From the NCBI GenBank assembly GCA_964557575.1, contig CAZLBC010000088.1, positions 1 to 19,327 of the forward strand: DNA of 19,327 bases. Reading direction: 5' to 3'. The notes under the pieces are model-generated. The model saw only the letters and a program-made list of their open reading frames with translations, was not told the DNA's origin and did not search any database. This DNA comes from CAZLBC01 sp964557575 (GTDB taxonomy: Bacteria > Planctomycetota > Phycisphaerae > SM23-33). Each line of letters opens with the position of its first letter. Position 1 is the first letter of the stretch. Of the stretch, positions 1 to 6,354 are shown piece by piece. The position numbers and the translations under genes are program-made.

Positions 1-2393
1 TGGCTGTAGGTGTTGTCGCTGAATTTCCAGTGCTCCCACAGGGTCGTCGCGCCCTGCTCGAGCATGTGCCCCCAGCCCGGGAACGCGCGGGTGTCGACCA
101 TGCCGCGGGCCACGTCCGCCCGGCCCGCGCGGCTCAGCGCGTCGAGCATGAACCGGGTCCCGAAGATCCCCGTCGTCAGCCGGCCGTCGTGGTTCGCGAT
201 GTCCTTCAGCAGGTGCGCGAGGGCCGCCGGGCGGTCCTTGGCCGGCAGCATGTCCAGGAAGAGGGCGAAGGCCTGGGAGCCCTGGACGCCTTTGCCCGCG
301 ACGCCGGTGCCGGGGGCCACGCAGTGGTCGATATACGCCTTTTTAATCGCCCCGGCGAGCTTCGCGTATTCCTCCGCCTCCGTGTTCTTCCCGAGGACGG
401 CGGCGAGGCGCGACAGCAGCCGCGCCGATTCGCAGTACAGCGGGGTGACCATCGGCGGGCGCGTGTCTTTCTCGAGGGCCTCGTGGTCGTGCAGCCCGCG
501 GTCAACGATGTGTCCGGGGTTCTGCGACCGGACCAGGTCCAGCCACTTCTTGCTGACGGGATACTGCTCGGCGACGATGCGGCGGTCGCCGTAGTACCGG
601 TAGAGCTGCGCCAGGAGGTGGGGGTGGGCCATGTGCCAGCCGACGTAGCAGTACTGGATCCCCACGGATGGCGCGGTGTCGGTGAGCATGCCGTCGGGCA
701 GCGCGCTGTCGTGCCAGTCGCGGGCGGCCTTGGCGTAGAAGTTCGCCATGTCGTAATTGAGCATGAAGGCGTCGGACGTGTTGACCAGGTCGCCGCCGTA
801 ACAGAAACGTTCCCGGTGCGGGCAGTCGGACTGCACGCCGAAGAGGTTGCTGAGGAACGTCCGGCGGCACATCGTTTGAATGCGGTTCAGCAGTTCGCTG
901 GAGCAGGCGAACGACCCGGCCGGCTCTACCGCGCAGTGCATGACCAGGCCCGCGATGTCGTCCGGCGCGGGGCGGGCCGGCAGCCCGGTCAGCTCGATGT
1001 ACCGGAAGGCGTGGAAGGTGAAGCGGGGCGTGTAGGTCTCCGGCCCGCCGCCCCGGGCGATGTAGGTGTCTTCCTGCCGGGCGACGGCGGGCGAGCCGTC
1101 GGCGGGGGGTTTCTTACGCTTGATCTGCCCGCAGACGCTGGTCATCGGGTTCAGCGTCCCGTCGTCATGCAGCAGCTCGCCGTAGCGCATCCTGATCCGG
1201 GTGCCGGCCGGGACGTCGAAGGTGAACCGCGCCCAGCCGCCGAAGTTCCGCCCCATGTCGACGATGTAGACGCCGTGCGCGGGTTCCGTGATGCAAACCG
1301 GCGCGATGGTTTTCGTGATCTTGATCGGCGGCGGGAACTGCGCCTGGAGCGTCCCGGCGGGGGGCGGGGCGACCGCGGCCGGTTGCCACGCGGTGTCGTC
1401 GAGGCCGGGACGGTCCCAGCCGTCGACGGCCTTCCGCGCGTCGACCGTCTCGCCGAGGTAGATGCTGTTGCGCAGGATCGGGCCCTCGGTGAATTTCCAG
1501 GAAGCGTCGCTGGTGATCGTTTCGCCGGATCCGTCTTGATAATCGATGACGAGCTGCGCGATGAAGCGCGGGCGCCCGACCGGCAGGTGCTCGCGGAGGT
1601 TCTTGCGGCCCCACATGCGGAGGGGCAGGGGGTTGTACCAGCCGTTGCCGAGCGTCACGCCGAGGCAGTTGCGGCCCCGGGCCAGTTGCGCGGTGACGTC
1701 GTGGACGCTGTAGAACACCCGCTTGTCGGGGCGCGTCCAGAGCGGGTCGAGGCGGTGGTCGCCGACGGCGCCGCCGTTGAGCCGCGCGTGGACGTACCCC
1801 AGGCCGCTGATGTAAAGCCGGGCGCGTCGGACCGGTCCGGAGACGGTGAATTCCTTCCTGAACAGCGGGGCGGGATCGTCCTTGTAGAAGTCCGCGTCAT
1901 TTTCCGGCAATGGCGTGCCGTCGGACAGCCATCGTGCGGTCCAGTCGGCGGGTTGCAGCAGGCCCATTTCCCAGGACGCCGGCTCGCTCCATGCCGAAGC
2001 GGCGCCGTCCGCGCCCCAGGCCCTGACCTTCCAGAAGCAGCGCTGCCCGGAAGACAGCCGTTTGCCCGCGTAGGGGACGTTCAGGCTGCGGCCGGAGGCG
2101 ACCCGGCCGCTGTCCCAGAGGTCGCCGCGGCCGGCGGCCAGCGTCTCGGGAGAACCGGCGACCAGCACGCGGCAGGCGGTCTGTTTCTGCCCGCGGACGG
2201 GGGACGACAGCGCCCAGCTCAGGCGGGGGGCCGGGACGTCGATGCCCAGCGGGTTCTCCCGGTATTCGCAGCGGAGGCGGCCGACGGCCAGGGCCGGGGC
2301 GGTCACCGGTTTCGGCGCCCCGGCGGACGAACAGGCGGTTGTCAGCAGCAGCAGAACCCCGGTCGACGGCAGCAGGCGGGTATGGGCGGTCAT
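1..2393 (-). CDS. Alpha-L-rhamnosidase, GH78 family (3' end beyond the window)
   Basis: Exported inverting glycosidase predicted to remove terminal alpha-L-rhamnose from glycans or glycosides. The minus frame is open from the ATG at 2393 to base 1 (797 codons, no stop found on codon-by-codon scanning). The start has an AAGGAG ribosome site 9 nt upstream. Residues 1-21 form a signal peptide ending T-T-A-C21; this is a weak lipobox, so lipoprotein or ordinary secretion are both possible. Next come a fibronectin-like N-terminal domain (the family pattern L-G-I-D near residue 53) and beta-sandwich domains. The (alpha/alpha)6 catalytic domain has the D-C-P-H-R-E-R motif (523-529), where E528 fits the general acid position, and G-A-T-T-L-W-E-H-W (E787), which fits the catalytic base. 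Only the C-terminal end, probably about 100 residues, is missing. A long plus-strand ORF over the same region is an antisense shadow. Confidence 0.93.
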   Translation of the reverse strand, partial: MTAHTRLLPSTGVLLLLTTACSSAGAPKPVTAPALAVGRLRCEYRENPLGIDVPAPRLSWALSSPVRGQKQTACRVLVAGSPETLAAGRGDLWDSGRVASGRSLNVPYAGKRLSSGQRCFWKVRAWGADGAASAWSEPASWEMGLLQPADWTARWLSDGTPLPENDADFYKDDPAPLFRKEFTVSGPVRRARLYISGLGYVHARLNGGAVGDHRLDPLWTRPDKRVFYSVHDVTAQLARGRNCLGVTLGNGWYNPLPLRMWGRKNLREHLPVGRPRFIAQLVIDYQDGSGETITSDASWKFTEGPILRNSIYLGETVDARKAVDGWDRPGLDDTAWQPAAVAPPPAGTLQAQFPPPIKITKTIAPVCITEPAHGVYIVDMGRNFGGWARFTFDVPAGTRIRMRYGELLHDDGTLNPMTSVCGQIKRKKPPADGSPAVARQEDTYIARGGGPETYTPRFTFHAFRYIELTGLPARPAPDDIAGLVMHCAVEPAGSFACSSELLNRIQTMCRRTFLSNLFGVQSDCPHRERFCYGGDLVNTSDAFMLNYDMANFYAKAARDWHDSALPDGMLTDTAPSVGIQYCYVGWHMAHPHLLAQLYRYYGDRRIVAEQYPVSKKWLDLVRSQNPGHIVDRGLHDHEALEKDTRPPMVTPLYCESARLLSRLAAVLGKNTEAEEYAKLAGAIKKAYIDHCVAPGTGVAGKGVQGSQAFALFLDMLPAKDRPAALAHLLKDIANHDGRLTTGIFGTRFMLDALSRAGRADVARGMVDTRAFPGWGHMLEQGATTLWEHWKFSDNTYS

Positions 2394-2425
2394 AAATGCA
2401 AGCTCCTTTTTCCGATCAGTATCTT

Positions 2426-2444
2426 GAAAATATCCGATATTTTC
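2426..2444. promoter_or_regulatory. 19-bp palindrome between divergent genes (candidate operator)
   Basis: GAAAATATC-C-GATATTTTC is a perfect inverted repeat with 9-bp arms and a 1-bp centre. It lies 3 bp upstream of the ATPase -35 box and 33 bp upstream of the rhamnosidase start. Its left part, CTTGAAAATATC (2423-2434), is repeated with one inserted T as CTTGAAAATTATC (2455-2467) inside the ATPase promoter. The symmetry and position suggest a protein-binding site that could affect both genes; the binding protein is unknown. Confidence 0.5.
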
Positions 2445-2447
2445 CGA

Positions 2448-2475
2448 TTGACACCTTGAAAATTATCGTTATCCT
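2448..2475 (+). promoter_or_regulatory. Promoter of the AAA_14/DUF4143 ATPase gene
   Basis: A consensus -35 box TTGACA (2448-2453) is followed after 16 bp by TATCCT (2470-2475), 41 bp upstream of the proposed ATG. The surrounding DNA is AT-rich, in contrast to the GC-rich neighbours. Confidence 0.55.
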
Positions 2476-2516
2476 GTAAGAGTAAAATACTGTAAGGCAT
2501 TAGATAAGAGTTGATT

Positions 2517-3728
2517 ATGATTCCCAGGCAGAAACACGAGACCATAGTAAGGTACCTCGACAGCGATGATATCCTGCTTATCATCGGCGCCAGGCAAACG
2601 GGGAAAACGACGCTGCTTTCCTCGGTTGCCGATCATCTGGTACACCACGAGCAGCCGGTAACAATGATCACGCTGGAGGATCCGGAAATAAAGCGGAATC
2701 TCAACAGGCACCCTGACAACATATTTCAGTACCTGACCGTTAACAAGCAGAAAACATACCTTCTGGTCGATGAAATTCAATACCTCGAAGACCCGTCCAA
2801 CTTCCTGAAGTATCATTACGATCTTTCGAAAGACACGCTGAAGATCATCGCAACCGGCTCATCGGCATTCTACATCGACGAGAAGTTCAGGGATTCGCTG
2901 GCCGGGCGAAAGAAACTGATAGAGTTGTTCCCGTTCTGCTTCTCGGAGTTCCTGCTCGCGCGCGGGGAAGCCGACCTCGCACACCGTGTGAGCAGCCGGC
3001 CTGCCGCCCTGGAAAAAAGAGAGTGGACGCCCCCCGACAAAAGAAGGCTGCTGAATCTCTGGACCGAATACACCCGGTACGGCGGCTACCCCAAGGTCGT
3101 TCTCGCCGACCGGCCGGACGACAAGAAGGAAGTGCTCAAGGATCTGGCGTTCAGTTTCCTGAAAAAGGATATTCACGAAGCGGGCGTCAGGGACGAAGAC
3201 AAATTCTACCAGCTGGTCAGAATACTCGCGTCTCAGGTCGGCCAGCTTGTCAACAGCAATGAACTCGGCAACACGATAGGGTTGTCGCAGGAAACCGTGA
3301 AACGGTATCTCCGCATTTTGAGAAAGTCGTACATCGCCAGGCTCCTGCTCCCGTTTCACCGCAACGTCAGAAAAGAGCTGACGAAAATGCCCAAAATCTA
3401 TTTTCTCGACAGCGGCCTGCGAAACTTCCTGATTCGCTCGTTTCCGGAGACGCCCAAGCAGTTCGCCGACGGGCAATTGCTGGAAAACCAGGTGTTCTGC
3501 GACCTGGTGAAGCGGGGAGTCGACAGCATCAAGTTCTGGCGCACCCAGGACCGGAAAGAGGTCGATTTCATTGTCGATGACCGGCAGGCGTATGAAGTCA
3601 AAAGCACGGCCGGACAATTCAGCGCAGCCAGGTATGCCGCATTCGGGGAGGCCTATCCGGATGTGGATCTCTCGCCGCTGGTGCTGCAGGACGATCGGTA
3701 CCTGGACGTCCTGGATGTTGTCACTTAG
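2517..3728 (+). CDS. AAA_14 / DUF4143 family ATP-binding protein
   Basis: A P-loop ATPase of the widespread AAA_14-DUF4143 family, whose cellular role is not established. From the ATG at 2517 (403 aa): Walker A G-A-R-Q-T-G-K-T-T (24-32), Walker B Y-L-L-V-D-E-I-Q (81-88), sensor A-T-G-S-S-A (112-117), a winged-helix segment around 235-270, and the DUF4143 C-terminus with a restriction-endonuclease-like pattern E-V-D (348-350) then E-V-K (360-362). Length and domain order are complete. A TTG two codons upstream (2511) could also start it, but AAGAG at 2506-2510 is well spaced for the ATG. Base composition is clearly lower in GC than the flanking metabolic genes, which suggests acquisition by transfer. 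The stop codon TAG coincides with the left end of a foldback element. Confidence 0.93.
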   Translation: MIPRQKHETIVRYLDSDDILLIIGARQTGKTTLLSSVADHLVHHEQPVTMITLEDPEIKRNLNRHPDNIFQYLTVNKQKTYLLVDEIQYLEDPSNFLKYHYDLSKDTLKIIATGSSAFYIDEKFRDSLAGRKKLIELFPFCFSEFLLARGEADLAHRVSSRPAALEKREWTPPDKRRLLNLWTEYTRYGGYPKVVLADRPDDKKEVLKDLAFSFLKKDIHEAGVRDEDKFYQLVRILASQVGQLVNSNELGNTIGLSQETVKRYLRILRKSYIARLLLPFHRNVRKELTKMPKIYFLDSGLRNFLIRSFPETPKQFADGQLLENQVFCDLVKRGVDSIKFWRTQDRKEVDFIVDDRQAYEVKSTAGQFSAARYAAFGEAYPDVDLSPLVLQDDRYLDVLDVVT

Positions 3729-3892
3729 AGCTGGTTTCATAACTTCAATTTGGACTACAAGCGGCTCTTTTGCCGTCTGGCGGCGTCACGAAAACTCGAC
3801 ATATTTCCTTAATATGTCGTCGTTTCCGTTCCTTGCCAGATCGACAAAATACCTCGCTTTCGCTACCAAAGCAAGTTATGAAACCAGCTCTA
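3726..3892. mobile_element. 167-bp foldback MITE-like element (element A)
   Basis: Perfect 20-bp terminal inverted repeats: TAGAGCTGGTTTCATAACTT at 3726-3745 and its exact reverse complement at 3873-3892. If the outer TA pairs are a target duplication, the repeat proper is 18 bp; TA duplication is typical of IS630/Tc1-mariner type transposition. The interior continues as an imperfect inverted repeat to a central 9-bp stem (3797-3805 with 3811-3819, loop TCCTT), so the whole element can fold into one long hairpin. It has no ORF of its own. It abuts the end of the ATPase gene and, by its hairpin, could also act on transcription from it. Confidence 0.75.
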
Positions 3893-3893
3893 G

Positions 3894-4051
3894 CAGGTTG
3901 TTGAAAAAGTAGACCGTCGCCGAGAACGAGAGATTTTTTGTTCCGGCAAGAAACGAAAGCAGTTGCATATGAGCACTATTCTGCTGTTTTCGTGACGCAG
4001 CCGGAGCGGAAAAGATCCGTTCGCAGGCAGGTAGTATTTTTCAACAGCCTG
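3894..4051. mobile_element. 158-bp foldback MITE-like element (element B), related to A
   Basis: Terminal inverted repeats CAGGTTGTTGAAAAA (3894-3908) and TTTTTCAACAGCCTG (4037-4051) differ at one base. The arms continue as an imperfect foldback towards the middle. Although its ends differ from element A, a 30-nt inner block (minus strand 4015-3986) aligns without gaps to 3766-3795 of element A with 25 identities; the last 13 nt (GCGTCACGAAAAC) are identical. The right end touches the stop codon of the sulfatase remnant. No coding capacity. Confidence 0.7.
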
Positions 4052-4362
4052 TCACTCGAACGTCCTTCTGCCCGCGCCGCCGGGGCCGAGTTCACTGCGC
4101 ATCCGCTCGGCGCGCTTCATGAGTTCCGCGACCAGGCCGGGATGCGTGCCGGCCACGTCGTTCTTCTCGCCGATGTCCTCGGCGGCCATGGTGTCCAGCC
4201 GCGGGGTGTTGATCTTCGTCGCGCCGTAGCAGCCGAGGTCGCCGTAGCCGAGGTCGTCGGCGAAGATGATCACGATAGTGGGTTGTTCGGCGGATCCGGC
4301 GGGGGGGGGGGCGCCGCGAAGACGCAGCAGAGAAACGCCAATGCAGCCGGCAGTCTGTTCAT
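4052..4362 (-). pseudogene. Sulfatase remnant: internal deletion plus poly-C frameshift
   Basis: Remnant of an exported type I sulfatase. A start at 4362 encodes a signal peptide (M-N-R-L-P-A-A-L-A-F-L) that enters an 11-base C tract (4301-4311, G on the plus strand) and then a stop. One additional C would continue into A-G-S-A-E-Q-P followed by the family N-terminus I-I-F-A-D-D-L-G-Y-G-D-L-G and N-T-P-R-L-D. About 40 residues later the frame carries what looks like a sulfatase C-terminus (D-I-G-E-K-N-D-V-A then a helical tail) and stops at 4052. The middle of the enzyme, roughly 350 residues in typical family members, is absent, including the C-x-P-S-R site that is converted to formylglycine. 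It is therefore non-functional even if the frameshift were a sequencing error. Confidence 0.8.
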
Positions 4363-4466
4363 GACAGCGAACACTCCCGTGCGGACCGGAATTTTACGCG
4401 CTCGCGGGCCTTGTCCGCGTCAGGCCCGCCCGAAGAGTTTGGCTGCAATGAGTACTCGGACTTCAT
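4359..4466 (-). CDS. Short ORF (35 aa) translationally coupled to the sulfatase remnant
   Basis: Starts M-K-S-E-Y-S-L-Q-P with the ribosome site GGGAGAACACG just before the ATG, very like that of the Gfo/Idh gene in this window (AAGGAGAACACG). Its TGA overlaps the sulfatase ATG in an ATGA arrangement. I recognise no family; the C-terminal half is Arg/Lys-rich and low in content. It may be a real leader-like small gene or the head of a deleted gene fused to unrelated sequence. Confidence 0.35.
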   Translation of the reverse strand: MKSEYSLQPNSSGGPDADKARERVKFRSARECSLS

Positions 4467-4509
4467 CGTGTTCTCCCGGTGCGGGTGTTTACGTGCGTCC
4501 GCGCACGGC

Positions 4510-4539
4510 ATTGTACCCGCTCCGGCGGGCGGATGACAG
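4510..4539 (-). promoter_or_regulatory. Candidate promoter of the short ORF / sulfatase remnant
   Basis: On the minus strand, CTGTCA (4539-4534) and TACAAT (4515-4510) are separated by 18 bp, about 44 bp upstream of the 35-codon ORF. The -10 is good and the -35 is partial. Confidence 0.35.
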
Positions 4540-4581
4540 GCGGTGCGCCGCGATCCCCGCCGGCGACGCGGCGCTTTGCCG

Positions 4582-4610
4582 TTGCCCGCGGCCGGGCCGT
4601 GCGGTAGTAT
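4582..4610 (+). promoter_or_regulatory. Candidate promoter of the L-serine dehydratase gene
   Basis: TTGCCC (4582-4587), 17 bp, TAGTAT (4605-4610), with the ATG 46 bp downstream of the -10 box. The site stands out in a very GC-rich stretch. Between 4540 and 4656 I see nothing else. Confidence 0.4.
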
Positions 4611-4656
4611 CGGTGCCGCGGGGGCGGACGGCGCGACGGCCGGGATCGAGCGACAC

Positions 4657-6234
4657 ATGGATACACCGACGAGCATATTCAACGACGTGATCGGCCCCGT
4701 CATGCGGGGCCCCTCCAGCTCGCACTGCGCGGCGGCGCTGCGGATCGGGCGGGTCGCCCGCGACCTGATGGGCGGCGACATCGAGCGGGTCGCGGTCGTC
4801 TTCGACGAGCGCGGCGCCCTGGCGACGACCCACGAGACGCAGGGGTCCGATATGGGCCTGTGCGGCGGGCTGCTGGGATGGGACGCCGACGACGAGCGGC
4901 TTCCCGGCGCGGCCGCGGCGATCGGGGAGGCGGGGATCGACGTCGCGATCAGCGTCGAGGACCGCGGCGATCCTCACCCGAGCACCTACCACCTCGCGCT
5001 GGAAAACGCCGCGGAGCGCCGTGCGCTGACGGCCGTGTCGACCGGCGGCGGCATCATCGCGGTCACCGCGATCGACGGCGTGCCGCTGGAGATGCGCGGT
5101 GATTATTACGAAACCCTCTTTTTCACCGGCGGCCCGTGCGGGGACCTCGCGGATACGCTGAAGCGGTGGCCGCACGCCGACAGCGTCGTCGCCCACGACG
5201 GTCCCCGCGGCGGCATCGTCCGCGTGCGGGGCGCGCGGTTCGCCGACGAGGCGACGGTCGCGGAGATCCGGGCCGCCCACGATAGGGCGGCCGTCAGGCG
5301 GATCGCCCCCGTCCTGCCGGTCCTCAGCCGGGCGGACATCCGGGTCCCGTTTTCAACATGCGGCGAGATGCTCGCGGCCCTCGCCGGCCGGGATACCACC
5401 CTGGCGGAAGCGGCCGTGGCCTACGAGAGCGCGCGGGGCGGCATCGGCGGCGCGGAGGTCGTCGCGCGGATGGCGGGGATCGTGAAGATCCTCCGCGGGT
5501 CGATCGAGCGGGGGATCGCGGGCACCCGGTGGGACGACCGGATCCTGGGCCACCAGAGCGGCGGGTTCGCGTCCGCGCTGGCGGCGGGCCGGTTGCCGGA
5601 CGCCGGGGTCGCCAACCGGATCATTTTGTACGTGACCGCCCTGATGGAGGTCAAGAGCGCGATGGGCGTCATCGTGGCCGCCCCCACGGCCGGGTCGTGC
5701 GCGGCCCTGCCGGGCGCGTGCCTGGCCGTCGCCGACGAGCGGGGGCTCGGCGACGGGGCGGCGGCGGAGGCGCTGCTCGCGGCGGGGCTGACGGGCGTCT
5801 TTATCGCGAACGGCGCGGGGTTCGCGGCCGAGGAGTCCGGCTGCCAGGCCGAGTGCGGGTCGGCGGCGGGGATGGCCGCGGCGGCCCTGGCGACGCTGGC
5901 GGGGGGCACCGCGGCGCAGGCGGTCGCGGCGGCGTCGACGGCGCTGCAGAACTCATTCGGCATGACCTGCGACCCGGTGGCCCGGCGGGTCGAGGTGCCG
6001 TGCCTGGGCAAGAACGTCGCGGCCGCGATGAACGCCCTGGCGTGCGCGAACATGGCCCTGGCCGGCTTCGACCCGGTCATACCGCTCGACGAGGTGATCG
6101 CGGCGATGGACGCCGTCGGGCGGAGCCTGCCCCGGGAGCTGCGCTGCACGGGACTCGGGGGGCTGTCGGTGACGAAGACCGCGAAGGAACTGGAGCGCCG
6201 CCTCGCCGGCGGGAAGGGCGGCGCGGCGGACTGA
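4657..6234 (+). CDS. sdaA: L-serine ammonia-lyase, iron-sulfur dependent, fused beta-alpha chain
   Basis: Deaminates L-serine to pyruvate and ammonia in the cytoplasm using a [4Fe-4S] cluster. The 525-residue product has an N-terminal SDH_beta domain (G-P-S-S-S-H near residues 18-23) and a C-terminal SDH_alpha domain. Cysteines C396 (G-C-Q-A-E), C438 (M-T-C-D-P-V) and C449 (V-P-C) have the 42- and 11-residue spacing of the cluster ligands described for the Legionella enzyme (C343, C385, C396). The substrate-loop motif P-T-A-G-S-C lies at 343-348. The frame is open further upstream, but M-D-T-P-T-S-I-F-N-D-V-I-G-P matches the family start. The ribosome site is weak (GGGATCGAG). It is a single gene with its own promoter; the symbol follows the E. 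coli fused enzyme, although this protein is longer (525 against about 454 residues). Confidence 0.93.
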   Translation: MDTPTSIFNDVIGPVMRGPSSSHCAAALRIGRVARDLMGGDIERVAVVFDERGALATTHETQGSDMGLCGGLLGWDADDERLPGAAAAIGEAGIDVAISVEDRGDPHPSTYHLALENAAERRALTAVSTGGGIIAVTAIDGVPLEMRGDYYETLFFTGGPCGDLADTLKRWPHADSVVAHDGPRGGIVRVRGARFADEATVAEIRAAHDRAAVRRIAPVLPVLSRADIRVPFSTCGEMLAALAGRDTTLAEAAVAYESARGGIGGAEVVARMAGIVKILRGSIERGIAGTRWDDRILGHQSGGFASALAAGRLPDAGVANRIILYVTALMEVKSAMGVIVAAPTAGSCAALPGACLAVADERGLGDGAAAEALLAAGLTGVFIANGAGFAAEESGCQAECGSAAGMAAAALATLAGGTAAQAVAAASTALQNSFGMTCDPVARRVEVPCLGKNVAAAMNALACANMALAGFDPVIPLDEVIAAMDAVGRSLPRELRCTGLGGLSVTKTAKELERRLAGGKGGAAD

Positions 6235-6275
6235 AAAGGCGAGCAGGCGAGAGGAATAAAAGGGTTGCAGACCCG

Positions 6276-6332
6276 TTGACAATTATACCAATTTGCACTA
6301 TACTAATTTGCACTATACTAAATGGTATAATT
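6276..6332 (+). promoter_or_regulatory. Strong promoter with tandem 15-bp repeats and flanking inverted repeat
   Basis: TTGACA (6276-6281), 17 bp, TATACT (6299-6304) is close to consensus. AATTTGCACTATACT occurs twice in exact tandem (6290-6304, 6305-6319), so the -10 hexamer is duplicated at 6314-6319; a third, TATAAT, lies at 6326-6331. The repeats are bracketed by the inverted pair AATTATACC (6281-6289) and GGTATAATT (6324-6332). This looks like a promoter with a built-in operator, driving the ATPase that begins at 6355 behind a GGAGGAGGG ribosome site. Confidence 0.65.
6290..6319 (+). repeat. Two exact tandem copies of a 15-bp unit
   Basis: The unit AATTTGCACTATACT is present at 6290-6304 and 6305-6319 without mismatch. 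Each copy ends in a -10-like TATACT. Confidence 0.9.
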
Positions 6333-6354
6333 TAACTACCGGTGGAGGAGGGAT

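Noticed and set aside
30..2459. 809-codon plus-strand open frame
   Set aside because: Antisense to the rhamnosidase frame, which has a signal peptide, family motifs and ribosome site; the plus frame is Arg/Val/Gly-rich without recognisable motifs, typical of high-GC shadows.
3571..4690. Plus-strand open frames across the foldback elements and sulfatase remnant
   Set aside because: They read through inverted repeats and antisense to the sulfatase frame; no domain or ribosome site supports them.
6290..6319. 15-bp tandem repeats as a CRISPR array
   Set aside because: Only two units with no spacers between them, and no cas genes nearby.
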